Positions 55,443-64,000 of a stretch of DNA of 64,000 nucleotides are shown here, one piece after another. The translations under genes and the position numbers were made by a program. The notes beneath the pieces were generated by a model. That model was not told where the DNA came from and did no database searches. It saw only the letters and a program-made list of their open reading frames with translations. The stretch is taken from the NCBI GenBank assembly GCA_963715055.1, contig CAVQRB010000001.1:434001-498000 (forward strand), read 5' to 3'. The stretch comes from CAVQRB01 sp963715055 (lineage in GTDB: Bacteria > Pseudomonadota > Alphaproteobacteria > Rhodobacterales > Rhodobacteraceae). Every line of letters starts with the position of its first letter. Position 1 is the first letter of the stretch.

Positions 55443-57797
55443 TCAGTTCGGCATCAGATCCGGCACGATGGTCACGATGCCGGGGAAGAGCCACAGGATC
55501 GCAAGTCCCGCCACCTGGATCAGCACGAAGGGAATGATGCCGCGATAGATATGGCCTGTCGTAACCTCCTTGGGTGCTACGCCGCGCAGGTAGAAGAGCG
55601 CAAAACCGAAGGGCGGCGTCAGGAACGAGGTCTGCAGGTTTACGGCTATCATGATCGTCACCCATTTCGGATCGAAGGTGCCGCCGTAGATCACCGGTCC
55701 GACAATCGGGATCACGATGTAGATGATCTCGAGGAAGTCGAGCACGAAGCCCAGCACGAAGAGCACCAGCATCACGATCAAAAAGACGGTGAATTCATTG
55801 TCGAAGGACTTCAGCCACTGCTGGATGTAATGCTCGCCACCGAAGCTGATCACCACGAGGTTCAGCAGTTGCGATCCGATCAGAATGGTGAAGACCATGC
55901 TGGTGACCTTGGCGGTTTCGCGCACCACCGGGCTCAGAACGCCGGAGGCATAGAGGATCCAGCAAGAGAACAGAAGCCCGAAGAGCGCGTAGAGATAGGC
56001 CGCGTAAGCCACGAAGAAGGCGATCCAGTTTTCGGCGGTGATCTCTTCCTGATTGATCCGCAGGTCGAAATTGATGCCGACGAGGATACAGATGATGATC
56101 GCCAGCGTTGACCAGATGATGATCTTGGGACTGCGGTCCTGGTCCCTGAGCTTGCGGTAGGCCGCGAGCATGATCGCCCCGCCCGCGCCAAGGGCTGCGG
56201 CAGGTGTCGGGTTGGTGATGCCGCCGAGGATCGAGCCCAGCACCGCGACGATCAGCACCAGCGGCGGAAAGACCACGCGGATCAGCTCGTTGCGGGCGCA
56301 AAGTTTCGTGCCGTAGACCACACCGTACATCAGCGCCGCGAAGGGCAGCGCCATCAGCAGGACCATCGCACCCGGCGTGGTCGTGGGTTTGACCAGCAGG
56401 ATATCGACGAGGATCATCACCAGCGCTCCCAGCGCACCGACGATCAGCGGCCTTGGAGAACTGGTGGGAGACACACCGCGCGCGGTGGTCAGGATCAGCG
56501 TGGTCAGGATCAGGATGATGGCAAGCCCTGTCCCGATGGGCGCGGCATTGGCAATCTTGTCGGCCTGCGATTGAATCAGTTCTTCCTCGGACAGCCGTTC
56601 TGACTGCTGGACGCCGCCAGCCGCATCGATGGCTGTCTGCTGCGCGATCGCCGCGTCCCAGGCTTCCTGACCATGCAACTCGATCATTGAGGCCTGGCAT
56701 TCGGGGCCCACATTGGTGCGCAGGGACGCGCCTTTGCCGATGTCGGAATAGCGCGACACATCCGTGGCTTGGCTGCCGACAATGCCGAGGTTGCCCAGCA
56801 GCACGGTGCCGAAAATAATCGCAATCGGCGCCCCGAGAAACCAGGTGAAAGCCTCCGAACGAGTGATCGGTTCGGCGTTGGCCGCCCCCATTTCGACCGC
56901 CGGTGCCTTGTCAGGGTTCAGCAGCGCATAGCCGAAGGAGTAGAGACCATAGAGCAGCGCCAGCAGAATGCCGGGCAGAAGTGCCGCCTGGAAGAGCGTG
57001 CCGACGGAAAGAACCGCAGGCTCGCCGAGATAGGTCAGCGCATCGGTACATCCCGCAAGCGTCGCGCGTTTTTCCTGGGCGGCCGAATAGAGGTCCCCGG
57101 CCAGTGTGCCGAGAAGAACGATGACGATGGAGGGCGGGATGATTTGCCCCAGCGTGCCGGAGGCCGCAATGACCCCGGTGGACAGCTCCGGCGAATAGCC
57201 ATTGCGCAGCATGGTTGGCAGCGCGAGCAGGCCCATGGTCACCACGGTCGCGCCGACGATGCCGGTTGAGGCAGCAAGGAAAGCACCCACGACGACGATG
57301 GAGACGGCAAGACCGCCCGGCAGCGGGCCAAAGACCCGCGCCATGGTGGTCAGCAGGTCGTTGGCGATCTTCGAGCGTTCAAGCGTGATGCCCATCAGGA
57401 CGAACATCAGAACCGCCAGAAGCGTTTCGATGGATTGCCCCGCGAGTACCCGCTCGTTCATCCGGTTGACCACAAAGGAGACGTTGCGGTCGAGCGCCGT
57501 CATCCAGCCATCCGGAAAGACGGATTCCGCGATCCGCGGCAGTTCGGGGTATCGGAAGATCGAGATCGTATCGGCCCGGACACCTGAATTCACCAGATCG
57601 CGGTAGACCTGGCTGCTCTGGTCGATGGCCTGGTGGATCAGCAGCCCCGCACTGTCGAGGGCCGCGATGATCCCGAAGGAGATCACCCCTGCCCCGGAGA
57701 TCGCGAAGGCCACCGGGAAACCCGAGAGAATGCCTCCGAACAGACAGATGAATACGATGATCAGGCCGATTTCGACGCCGTCTAGTCCGAAAAGCAT
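55443..57797 (-). CDS. TRAP transporter large permease, extended DctM type
   Basis: A 784-residue DctM protein, about 350 residues longer than a standard one. Residues about 1-330 form a first set of spans with the conserved VTMGLLALPTMLRNGY and GIIAASGTLGQIIPPSIV-like region (TLGQIIPPS). An extra hydrophilic section lies near 345-425, and extra spans after it to about 560, before the last typical DctM block LDFLEIIYIVIPIVGPVIYGG. It moves organic acids with sodium. It is the third gene of the dctP-dctQ-dctM operon. AAGGA precedes the ATG. Confidence 0.93.
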   Translation of the reverse strand: MLFGLDGVEIGLIIVFICLFGGILSGFPVAFAISGAGVISFGIIAALDSAGLLIHQAIDQSSQVYRDLVNSGVRADTISIFRYPELPRIAESVFPDGWMTALDRNVSFVVNRMNERVLAGQSIETLLAVLMFVLMGITLERSKIANDLLTTMARVFGPLPGGLAVSIVVVGAFLAASTGIVGATVVTMGLLALPTMLRNGYSPELSTGVIAASGTLGQIIPPSIVIVLLGTLAGDLYSAAQEKRATLAGCTDALTYLGEPAVLSVGTLFQAALLPGILLALLYGLYSFGYALLNPDKAPAVEMGAANAEPITRSEAFTWFLGAPIAIIFGTVLLGNLGIVGSQATDVSRYSDIGKGASLRTNVGPECQASMIELHGQEAWDAAIAQQTAIDAAGGVQQSERLSEEELIQSQADKIANAAPIGTGLAIILILTTLILTTARGVSPTSSPRPLIVGALGALVMILVDILLVKPTTTPGAMVLLMALPFAALMYGVVYGTKLCARNELIRVVFPPLVLIVAVLGSILGGITNPTPAAALGAGGAIMLAAYRKLRDQDRSPKIIIWSTLAIIICILVGINFDLRINQEEITAENWIAFFVAYAAYLYALFGLLFSCWILYASGVLSPVVRETAKVTSMVFTILIGSQLLNLVVISFGGEHYIQQWLKSFDNEFTVFLIVMLVLFVLGFVLDFLEIIYIVIPIVGPVIYGGTFDPKWVTIMIAVNLQTSFLTPPFGFALFYLRGVAPKEVTTGHIYRGIIPFVLIQVAGLAILWLFPGIVTIVPDLMPN

Positions 57798-57879
57798 GTC
57801 CTTGGTTCCTTGCTGCGCTGCGCGGATGGGCGCGCGTGTCGTCTATCGGTGCAGCCCCCGCAAGGACCGCAGCGTGATG

Positions 57880-58812
57880 TCAGTGGGTGCCTTCGTAGGC
57901 CTCTTCGCCTTCGCCGAGCGTGTCGCGGTCGAGATACTTATTCTCGCTCTCCTCGCCTTCCTTCCATTCCAGATAGGACCGGTAGAGCACCGCCATGGCC
58001 TGCAGGAAGACCATCGCGGTGAAGGCGCAGAGCAGGATCTTGAAGAGAAAGTAGCCGTTGAACCCGTTGGGGCTGAAACCGATGGTCTCGACGTTCCAGC
58101 GCAAGGCGCGCGACTTGCTCAGAAGCCGGTCGAGCGTATCCGTGGCCGAGGGGTTCGGCACGATCAGGTGGCGCCAGAGGAAGAACCAGCCATAAAGCCA
58201 GATCAGCACGGCGGTGGGCACCATGAAGAAGAGCGCGCCGAACATGTCGATCAGTTTCTTGGTGCGGAAGGAGACCTGGCTGTAGACGAGGTCTACGCGC
58301 ACATGGCCGCCCTGCACGAAGGTATAGGCCATGCAGAGACACACGACCATAGCGTTGTAAAGCTTGAGTTCCTCGGCAAACCAGCTGATGTCGAACTGCA
58401 GCGGGATGCCGAAGCCGAAGGAGATATCGGGTCGCGTGAAGATCCGCTGCATGAAGACGATGATGATCTGCTGCAGCACCATCAGAAGCCCGGCCCATGC
58501 GAAGAAGCGTCCCACCGTATTGGCGAAGCCTTCGAGGCCCCGGACCCATGCCCAGAGAAACTCGTTCCTCCAAATGCCGATGATGAAGACCAGCGCGAAT
58601 AAATTGAAAACGACGAAGAAGAATTCGACCGACCCGCCATAATAGACGAAGCGCATGATCGCTTCCTTGTTCGACCAGTCGAGCCAGAGCCCGGGGTGGG
58701 TCAAGGCATAAAAGAAGTTGTAAAAGCCCAGGCCGATGTTGGTGACGAACCAGATCAGCCCATCCAACAAGCCACTCATGAAACCGCCTGTTGCGGCCGC
58801 ATCGTTTTCCAT
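57880..58812 (-). CDS. TRAP transporter small permease, extended DctQ type
   Basis: A 310-residue DctQ-type protein, longer than the standard 160-200. It has about seven hydrophobic spans; the FFYALTHPGLWLDWSNK and VRVDLVYSQVSFRTKKLIDMFG parts match the DctQ loops. Together with the enlarged DctM it is a member of the larger TRAP branch. GGGGGG before the ATG serves as ribosome site. It lies between dctP and dctM with short gaps. Confidence 0.9.
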   Translation of the reverse strand: MENDAAATGGFMSGLLDGLIWFVTNIGLGFYNFFYALTHPGLWLDWSNKEAIMRFVYYGGSVEFFFVVFNLFALVFIIGIWRNEFLWAWVRGLEGFANTVGRFFAWAGLLMVLQQIIIVFMQRIFTRPDISFGFGIPLQFDISWFAEELKLYNAMVVCLCMAYTFVQGGHVRVDLVYSQVSFRTKKLIDMFGALFFMVPTAVLIWLYGWFFLWRHLIVPNPSATDTLDRLLSKSRALRWNVETIGFSPNGFNGYFLFKILLCAFTAMVFLQAMAVLYRSYLEWKEGEESENKYLDRDTLGEGEEAYEGTH

Positions 58813-58931
58813 CTGTCCCCCTCCCCTGGCGCTTTGCGCCTCAGGGTGCCGCGCGGGTCCGGATCAGTCCGGAGCCATGTTGGTGTGCGGGGGCGGCCAG
58901 ACCGCCCCCGCGTGTTTCGCTCAGGAACCGA

Positions 58932-60020
58932 TCAGCCTTTGGCCAGAACGCGGTTACGCTGCTCGACGTAGTAGCCGTCCGACTGCAACAGCCAATCGGA
59001 GCTCTGTGTCAGCAATTCCTCGAAGCTGGTGCGGATCTTCGCGTAGAGTTCGTCGCCCATGTTCTCGTCCAGAACCTTCTTGGAGGCGGCACCGAAGGCA
59101 TCCCAGACGTCATCGGGGAACTGCAGCGTCTTGACGCCCTGCGCCTGCAGACGCTTCAGCGCCGCCCCGTTGTTGGCCAGCGTTTCGGCCAATTGGGTGT
59201 GCGTGGTGGCCATCGCGGCGTTGGCGATGATCTGCTGATGCGCCGGGGACAATTCGTTCCAGACGTCGAGGTTGCACGCGGCGGCAAGCGCGGAGCCCGG
59301 CTCGTGGAAACCGGCGGTGTAGTAGACTTTCGCCACTTCCTGGAAGCCCGCGCGTTCGTCCGCGAAGGGGCCGACCCACTCCAGACCATCGAGAGCACCC
59401 GACGACAGCGCCTGATAGAGCTCGCCACCGGGAATATTCTGCACCGAGGCACCCAACTCGCCGAGCACCTTGCCGCCGAGACCCGGCATCCGGAACTTCA
59501 GACCGTTGAAGTCGCCCGCCGAGTTGATCTCGTTGCGGAACCAGCCGCCCGACTGCGAGCCCGAGTTGCCGGCGATGAAGGACTTCAGGTTGAAGATCTC
59601 GCCCAATTCGTTGTGCAGCTCGTGACCACCACCATGGTGATACCAGTTGGTGAATTCCTGCGCCGTGCCACCGAAGGGCACGGAGGTGAAATAGGCATAG
59701 CCCGGATGCTGACCGATGAAGTAGTAGTCGGCGGAGTGGTACATGTCGGCCTGGCCGGAGGCCACCGCGTCGAAGACCTCGAAGGCGCCCACAAGCTCGC
59801 CCGGCGCTTTCTTGTCGATGGTCAGCTGCCCGTCGGACATCGCATCGACCATTTCGTTGAAATAGGTGGCCGCGTCGTCCAGAACCGCAAAGCCGCGGGG
59901 CCAGGATGTGACCATGGTCAGGGTGCGGTTGCCCTGTGCATAGGCAGGTGCGGCCAGAGTTGTGGCCGCGGCGGCGGAACCGCCAAGTGCAGATGTCTTC
60001 AGAAATGAACGACGATCCAT
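58932..60020 (-). CDS. TRAP substrate-binding protein (DctP), TakP-like
   Basis: A 362-residue periplasmic receptor. It has a twin-arginine-like leader, RRSFLKTSALGGSAAAATTLAAPAYA, cut after residue 28. The mature part resembles TakP of Rhodobacter and lactate-TRAP receptors: GGWFRNEI, LKFRMPGLGG and GLEWVGPFAD. TakP binds alpha-keto acids, so a small keto or hydroxy acid is likely. GGAGGAG lies ahead of the ATG at 60020; the frame reaches 60056. It is first in the TRAP operon and divergent from the sensor kinase. Confidence 0.92.
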   Translation of the reverse strand: MDRRSFLKTSALGGSAAAATTLAAPAYAQGNRTLTMVTSWPRGFAVLDDAATYFNEMVDAMSDGQLTIDKKAPGELVGAFEVFDAVASGQADMYHSADYYFIGQHPGYAYFTSVPFGGTAQEFTNWYHHGGGHELHNELGEIFNLKSFIAGNSGSQSGGWFRNEINSAGDFNGLKFRMPGLGGKVLGELGASVQNIPGGELYQALSSGALDGLEWVGPFADERAGFQEVAKVYYTAGFHEPGSALAAACNLDVWNELSPAHQQIIANAAMATTHTQLAETLANNGAALKRLQAQGVKTLQFPDDVWDAFGAASKKVLDENMGDELYAKIRTSFEELLTQSSDWLLQSDGYYVEQRNRVLAKG

Positions 60021-60271
60021 TGAGATACTCCTCCCAAGATTTGACACCTGCGCCACGGATCGCGCGGACAGGCCTTTTCGAGTGCGGCGACACTAGCAAG
60101 CGACCGACAATTTGAAATACCTATTACTGCGTAGAGGCGCGAGAAATCTGCATCTTTGGCAAGTTTTTTTTACCAATAGCGCCCGATCACCTGCTTTTGG
60201 CCCGCCAATCCTGGAAACCGGCACAAGCGTTCCTGCTTTGATTCGACGAGGTTTCGTTTTATCCCTCCGCC
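60021..60271. promoter_or_regulatory. Divergent TRAP/two-component promoter region
   Basis: 251 bases between dctP and the sensor kinase start. It holds an AT-rich stretch with an imperfect repeat CCTA-N8-TAGAGG at 60120-60137 and a poly-T run before TTTTTTTACC. Probable promoters of both operons and of the response regulator's binding site; not proven. Confidence 0.35.
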
Positions 60272-61699
60272 ATGGCGCGCCCTTTTTCACTCTTCAACCC
60301 GACCCTTGCGCAGAAACTGTCGCTTCTGGCGACGGTGCCGCTGGTGCTCGCCGTGGCCGCTATCGCAGCACTCGTCGCGGTGCAGTCGCGCGCTCTTGCC
60401 GAGCGCGAAATCATAGCGTTGGAGACCCAACTGCTTGAAGCCAAGAAGGTCGAGTTGCGCAATTACGTGACGCAAGCCCGCAACGGCTTTTACTTCATCT
60501 ACGGCAATGCCGCCCCCGATGACGCCGAGGCCCGCGCTCAGGTGGCTCAAATTCTTTCCGCGATGATCTACGGCACCGATGGGTTCTTCTTCGTCTACGA
60601 CTATGATGGTAATAATCTTGTCAGCCCGCGCCAGACCGAGCGTATCAACCGCAACTGGTCGGGGCTGACCGACAGTGAAGGCACGCCCGTCGTCGACGAA
60701 CTGATCCGCATCGCAAGATCAGGTGCGGGCTATCACAGCTATCTCTGGCCGAAACCTTCGACCGGAGAGGAAGCGCGCATGATCACCTATGTGACGAGCT
60801 TTCCGAGCTGGCGATGGGCCGTCGGCACCGGTGTCTTCATCGACGATGTGCTGGCCACCGTGGCAACAGCGCGCTCTGAACTGGAGGCGCGGGTCCAGCA
60901 GACATTCTTCTATATAGGTCTGATCACGCTGGTGGCGCTGCTTGGCGTCTATCTCGCCGGCATGGGTCTGAACATCCGCGAACGCCGGCTCGCCGATGCC
61001 AAGCTGAAGAGCCTCACCCAAAGGGTGCTCGATGCCCAGGAGGAAGAGCGCGGCCGCGTGGCGCGCGAGTTGCATGACGGGATCAGCCAGATCCTCGTGG
61101 GCGTGCGCTACGCGCTCGACACTGCGCGGCGCAAGCTCGACCGGGGCGACCCGACCGCTGCAGCGCCGCTGGCCAAGGGTATCGAGTCCCTGGGCGAGGC
61201 GATTTCCGAGGTCCGCCGGATCAGCCGCGACCTGCGCCCCGGCCTGCTTGATGACCTGGGTCTCGGTCCCGCCCTGAAGAACCTTACCGAGGAGTTCAGC
61301 AAACGCACCGGCGTCGCGGCGGAGTTCAAGACCGTGGTCTTTCGCAACCGCCTCGATCAGGAAGCCAAGATCGCGCTTTACCGTATCGCGCAGGAGGCGT
61401 TGACCAACATCGAACGCCATGCCGCCGCGACAAGTGTCAGCATCGACATCAGGGGCCACAAGAAAGGGGCGACGCTGCGGATCACCGACAATGGCCGCGG
61501 CATCTCCACCGAACATAGGGCACAAGGTGCGGGCATCGGCCTGCGCAACATGCAGGAGCGGGTCGACCAGCTGGATGGCACGCTCACGGTGTCCCGACCG
61601 CAGGGCGGTATGGGCACGATGATCGAAGTTACTGTGCCGCTTTCGCACCTCCTGCCCCCCGAGCCCGAGATCGCCGGCCCGAGAAAGGTTCCCGCATGA
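60272..61699 (+). CDS. Cache-domain sensor histidine kinase, HisKA_3 type
   Basis: A 475-residue sensor. Two spans at about residues 15-37 and 213-234 enclose a periplasmic single Cache domain with YGTDGFFFVYDYDGN and FPSWRWAVGTGVFIDDV, its usual hallmarks for small organic-acid sensing. The kinase core has the phosphorylatable histidine H268 in ARELHDGISQILVGVRYAL, and the ATP-binding block DNGRGISTEH with the G box GIGLRNMQERV. Its stop overlaps the next start by four bases. It is divergent from the TRAP operon. Confidence 0.94.
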   Translation: MARPFSLFNPTLAQKLSLLATVPLVLAVAAIAALVAVQSRALAEREIIALETQLLEAKKVELRNYVTQARNGFYFIYGNAAPDDAEARAQVAQILSAMIYGTDGFFFVYDYDGNNLVSPRQTERINRNWSGLTDSEGTPVVDELIRIARSGAGYHSYLWPKPSTGEEARMITYVTSFPSWRWAVGTGVFIDDVLATVATARSELEARVQQTFFYIGLITLVALLGVYLAGMGLNIRERRLADAKLKSLTQRVLDAQEEERGRVARELHDGISQILVGVRYALDTARRKLDRGDPTAAAPLAKGIESLGEAISEVRRISRDLRPGLLDDLGLGPALKNLTEEFSKRTGVAAEFKTVVFRNRLDQEAKIALYRIAQEALTNIERHAAATSVSIDIRGHKKGATLRITDNGRGISTEHRAQGAGIGLRNMQERVDQLDGTLTVSRPQGGMGTMIEVTVPLSHLLPPEPEIAGPRKVPA

Positions 61700-62349
61700 C
61701 CCCTGACGCCCGCATCATCAAGGTGCTGATCGTGGACGACCACCCGATGGTGGCCGAAGGCATCGAATCCATCCTCGAAAGCTATGACGACATCCGCGTC
61801 GTGGGCACCTGCAATAACGCGCGGCAGGCGATCGACGGGCTTGCGCATTTCGATCCCGACGTGATCCTGATGGATCTGAACATGCCCGACATGGGCGGGC
61901 TCACCGCGACGGAGATCGTGCTGGAGCGGCGTCCGGGCACGCGTATTCTGGTCCTGTCGATGCATGACAGTCCGGAGTACATCTCCTCCGCGCTCAACCA
62001 CGGGGCCATGGGCTACATCCTCAAGGACGTGCCGACGGACGAGATCAAGGAAGCCATCGACGCCGTGATGGCAGGCGAGCGCTATCTGTGCACCGGCGCA
62101 CGCGGATCGCTCGCCCCCAAGGATGGCGACGGGCGCGAGGCCCTGACCGGGCGCGAGCAGACCATCCTTCTGCAACTGGCGCAGGGCAAGTCGAACAAGG
62201 AGGTCGCCCTCGCCCTCGACATCTCGGTGCGCACGGTCGAGACCCATCGCAAGAACATCAAACGCAAGCTCGGGATATCAAGTACCGCAGGGCTGACCCG
62301 CTACGCGCTCGAACACGGCGTGCTGCAGGGCACCGGAGTAAGCTTCTGA
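61696..62349 (+). CDS. LuxR/NarL-type response regulator
   Basis: A 217-residue regulator. The receiver domain has D14, D15 and phosphorylation site D60 in VILMDLNMPD, with lysine near 112 in YILKDVP. The C-terminal LuxR-type helix-turn-helix is around REALTGREQTILLQLAQGKSNKEVALALDISVRTVETHRKNIK. It overlaps the kinase gene (ATGA) and is its cognate partner. It likely controls the divergent TRAP operon. Confidence 0.95.
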   Translation: MTPDARIIKVLIVDDHPMVAEGIESILESYDDIRVVGTCNNARQAIDGLAHFDPDVILMDLNMPDMGGLTATEIVLERRPGTRILVLSMHDSPEYISSALNHGAMGYILKDVPTDEIKEAIDAVMAGERYLCTGARGSLAPKDGDGREALTGREQTILLQLAQGKSNKEVALALDISVRTVETHRKNIKRKLGISSTAGLTRYALEHGVLQGTGVSF

Positions 62350-62778
62350 AAGGAGCAGTCGGCCCGGCCACCCGAGGTGCCGACAGTTGGGGGGTTCCGA
62401 TTGACCAAATGGCTTTGGACATCGGTACCCTGCGCGAAGGTGTCTTTCCTGCGCACGACAGCGAAGGTCGAACAGAGCCGATTCCGTTGAAAAAGTCGGT
62501 GTCTCGCCTCAGAGAGACTGAACGGCAGAACTTCTTCCCTTGAAGCCGCCATTTCACAAACACGGTTTCCTAGGGGCGAACGCAGAGAACGGCTTTCCAG
62601 ATTCTCGACGCGATTTTAGGGCCACGGAGTTCTTCAACATAATCGGCCCACATTCACCGATGCTGCACGCCGCACGAATTTCGGCTCTACGGAACCGACA
62701 TTACATTTTTGCGTTTGTGTTTGAATGTGGAGGGGGCAAGATTTCTCCTTCAAGGAGTTTGTTCAGGGAGCATCGCCG
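62350..62778. other. Intergenic region, no gene found
   Basis: 429 bases between the response regulator stop and the ktrA start. It contains short open frames on both strands, but none has a ribosome site or family likeness. A purine-rich AGGGAG lies just before the GTG at 62779, which is the presumed start of ktrA. Confidence 0.6.
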
Positions 62779-63441
62779 TGGCCAAAAAAATCTCGCAATT
62801 TCGCGGTGATCGGGTTGGGCACGTTCGGCGGCACACTTGCGCGCGACCTGCAGCGATTTGGCAACAACGAAATCGGCACCGATATCGATGAGCGCCATGT
62901 TGCCCCCTTTGTCGAAGATCTCGGGCAAGCTCTCATTCTTGACGCAGGCGATGATGGAGCCCTGCGTGAAGCCGGAGTAGACGCAGTCGATGTCTGGGGC
63001 GTCGCGCTTGGCACCGATATCGAAGCGGACGTACTTGCGACCATTGATCTCAAGACCATTGGCGTCGGAACCATCTGGGCCAAGGCCGCGTCCAAAAATC
63101 ATCACCGCATCCTGTCCAAACTCGAGGTAGATCGTGTCGTCCATCCTGAGCGCGAGGTAGGGCAGCATGTTGCGCAGGTTCTGAACAACCCATCGGTTCG
63201 CAACTACGTCAGCCTCGCCAACGGACAACATGTTGCCAATTTTCGCGTACCAGAGAGCCTTCGGGGAAAACCTCTGTCCAATCTGTCATATAATCGGGAT
63301 CACAACCTTCGGTGCATCGGCGCCCTCAGAGGTAGCGATCACGTGGGGCATGACGCGGCAAGCTGTGTATTGGAGGAAGATGATCTGCTTCTGCTGTAGG
63401 GAAGTCGGCAGGACCTGCGTGACTTCGCCAGCTCGCTGTGA
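62779..63441 (+). pseudogene. KtrA/TrkA-type potassium channel regulator, damaged
   Basis: An RCK-type cytoplasmic regulator with the NAD motif VIGLGTFGGTLARDL and RCK hallmarks such as AASKNHHRILSKLEVDRVVHPE. The presumed GTG (AGGGAG site upstream) is followed by seven adenines; with six the frame would read MAKKSRNFAVIGLG, so one extra base shifts it. An in-frame TAG at 63397-63399 comes 13 codons before the next in-frame stop, a TGA at 63439-63441, and the bases between still read GSRQDLRDFASSL, typical KtrA C-terminus. The frame from 62725 (ATG) to 63399 is 224 residues and might still work. It precedes the channel gene. Confidence 0.75.
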
Positions 63442-63449
63442 TCGACGGG

Positions 63450-64000
63450 ATGGCTCGTATTCAGCTTTCGTTGGCAAGCAAGCGGTTCAGCCCGCCTGCC
63501 GTTCTTGCAACGATCTACGCCATCTTCATTCTGCTTGGCGCAGTCGCTTTGCGTCTGCCGTGGAGCAATCACGGCGACGATACCATTAGAGACGCGTTTT
63601 TTACGCCGGTGTCCGCGGTCACGGTCACAGGACTCATCGTCGTCGATACAGGCTCTGCATATTCGCTGGTGGGCCAGGTGATCATTGCACTCCTGGTCCA
63701 GATCGGCGGCCTCGGGCTCATGACCTTTGCCGCGCTGCTTCTGTCCATGCTGGGGCTGACGATAGGCATGCCGCGGCGCCTCGTGCTCCGAGACGAACTT
63801 GGCCAGACCGGCGTCAGCGAGTTGATGGCGCTGGTCCGGGTTGTCGTGATCGTAGCCTTTGCGGCAGAAGCCGTCGCGACTGCTGTTCTGATGACCGTCT
63901 TCGTTCCCCAGTTCGGTTGGACCCACGGCTTCTGGCAGACGCTGTTCCATGCGATTTCGGCCTTCAACAACGCCGGCTTTTCGCTTTTTCCCGACAGCCT
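63450..64000 (+). CDS. TrkH/KtrB-type potassium channel subunit (partial)
   Basis: Only the first 183 codons are in the window; the frame runs off the right edge. It begins MARIQLSLASKRFSPPAVL, with a first membrane span, then the first selectivity filter in FFTPVSAVTVTGLIVVDTG. Further spans follow, and the next pore segment in LFHAISAFNNAGFSLFPDS. This is the pore-forming membrane subunit partnered with KtrA for potassium uptake. The ATG at 63450 lies eight bases after the TGA at 63439-63441. Confidence 0.9.
   Translation, partial: MARIQLSLASKRFSPPAVLATIYAIFILLGAVALRLPWSNHGDDTIRDAFFTPVSAVTVTGLIVVDTGSAYSLVGQVIIALLVQIGGLGLMTFAALLLSMLGLTIGMPRRLVLRDELGQTGVSELMALVRVVVIVAFAAEAVATAVLMTVFVPQFGWTHGFWQTLFHAISAFNNAGFSLFPDS

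Noticed and set aside
62701..63231. A 176-residue minus-strand frame opposite ktrA
   Set aside because: It is the antisense of a recognised RCK protein, with no ribosome site and no family likeness.

Overview
The window reads as a chromosomal segment of a high-GC alphaproteobacterium of the Rhodobacterales, most likely the marine Roseobacter group. Pointers are the gene order fabZ-skp-bamA-rseP-dxr-cdsA-uppS-frr-pyrH, a DksA with a single zinc-finger cysteine as known from Rhodobacter, a CtrA-type TTAA-N7-TTAA box, a LamG/RTX/Hint protein, paired dimethylglycine-dehydrogenase-like flavoproteins and an unusually large TRAP transporter. No phage, insertion sequence or CRISPR was seen.

Layout. 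1-9052 (minus): outer-membrane, isoprenoid, phospholipid and translation genes from pyrH down to the first codons of fabZ, including a 45-residue membrane protein between rseP and bamA. 9117-10918: miaA and an AraC-type regulator. 11122-15583: two peptide-type ABC permeases and a fused double ATPase without an adjacent binding protein. 15635-19628: a small membrane protein, a lytic transglycosylase, ssb, a GNAT protein and aroB/aroK. 19712-24921: a small membrane protein, a 515-residue exported protein, xerD, a variant metallophosphoesterase, a CorC-type protein and a cupin. 25133-33575: an MFS transporter, two GcvT-fused flavin dehydrogenases, an HpcH/HpaI aldolase and a DUF2254 protein. 33652-38108: a MobA-like transferase, the RTX/Hint protein, tRNA-Leu(CAA), and DedA and DsbB membrane proteins. 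38105-41816: an Lrp/AsnC regulator divergent from arginase plus ornithine cyclodeaminase, then an FAD monooxygenase. 41890-47463: dksA, and a MoxR / GNAT / DUF2927 lipoprotein / 55-residue membrane protein / CoxE-type VWA / M48 protease series. 47465-55240: a PIN protein, an rRNA-type methyltransferase, a lipoprotein, glnE, and DUF2852, RDD and Bpt genes. 55443-62349: a TRAP operon divergent from a Cache-domain sensor kinase and LuxR-type regulator. 62779-64000: a damaged ktrA-like gene and the start of a TrkH/KtrB-type potassium channel.

How the parts fit: the first block builds and quality-controls the envelope. Arginase and cyclodeaminase convert arginine to ornithine and proline under a divergent Lrp-type regulator. 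The TRAP importer and divergent two-component pair look like a sense-and-import unit for a small organic acid. Three reading frames are broken (rseP, the ABC ATPase and ktrA), and all three fit one extra base. That may mean sequence errors, but ktrA also carries an in-frame stop. Three convergent gene pairs share a single CTAG as their two opposing stop codons. The least familiar material is the MoxR/CoxE series, the RTX/Hint protein and the candidate operators.
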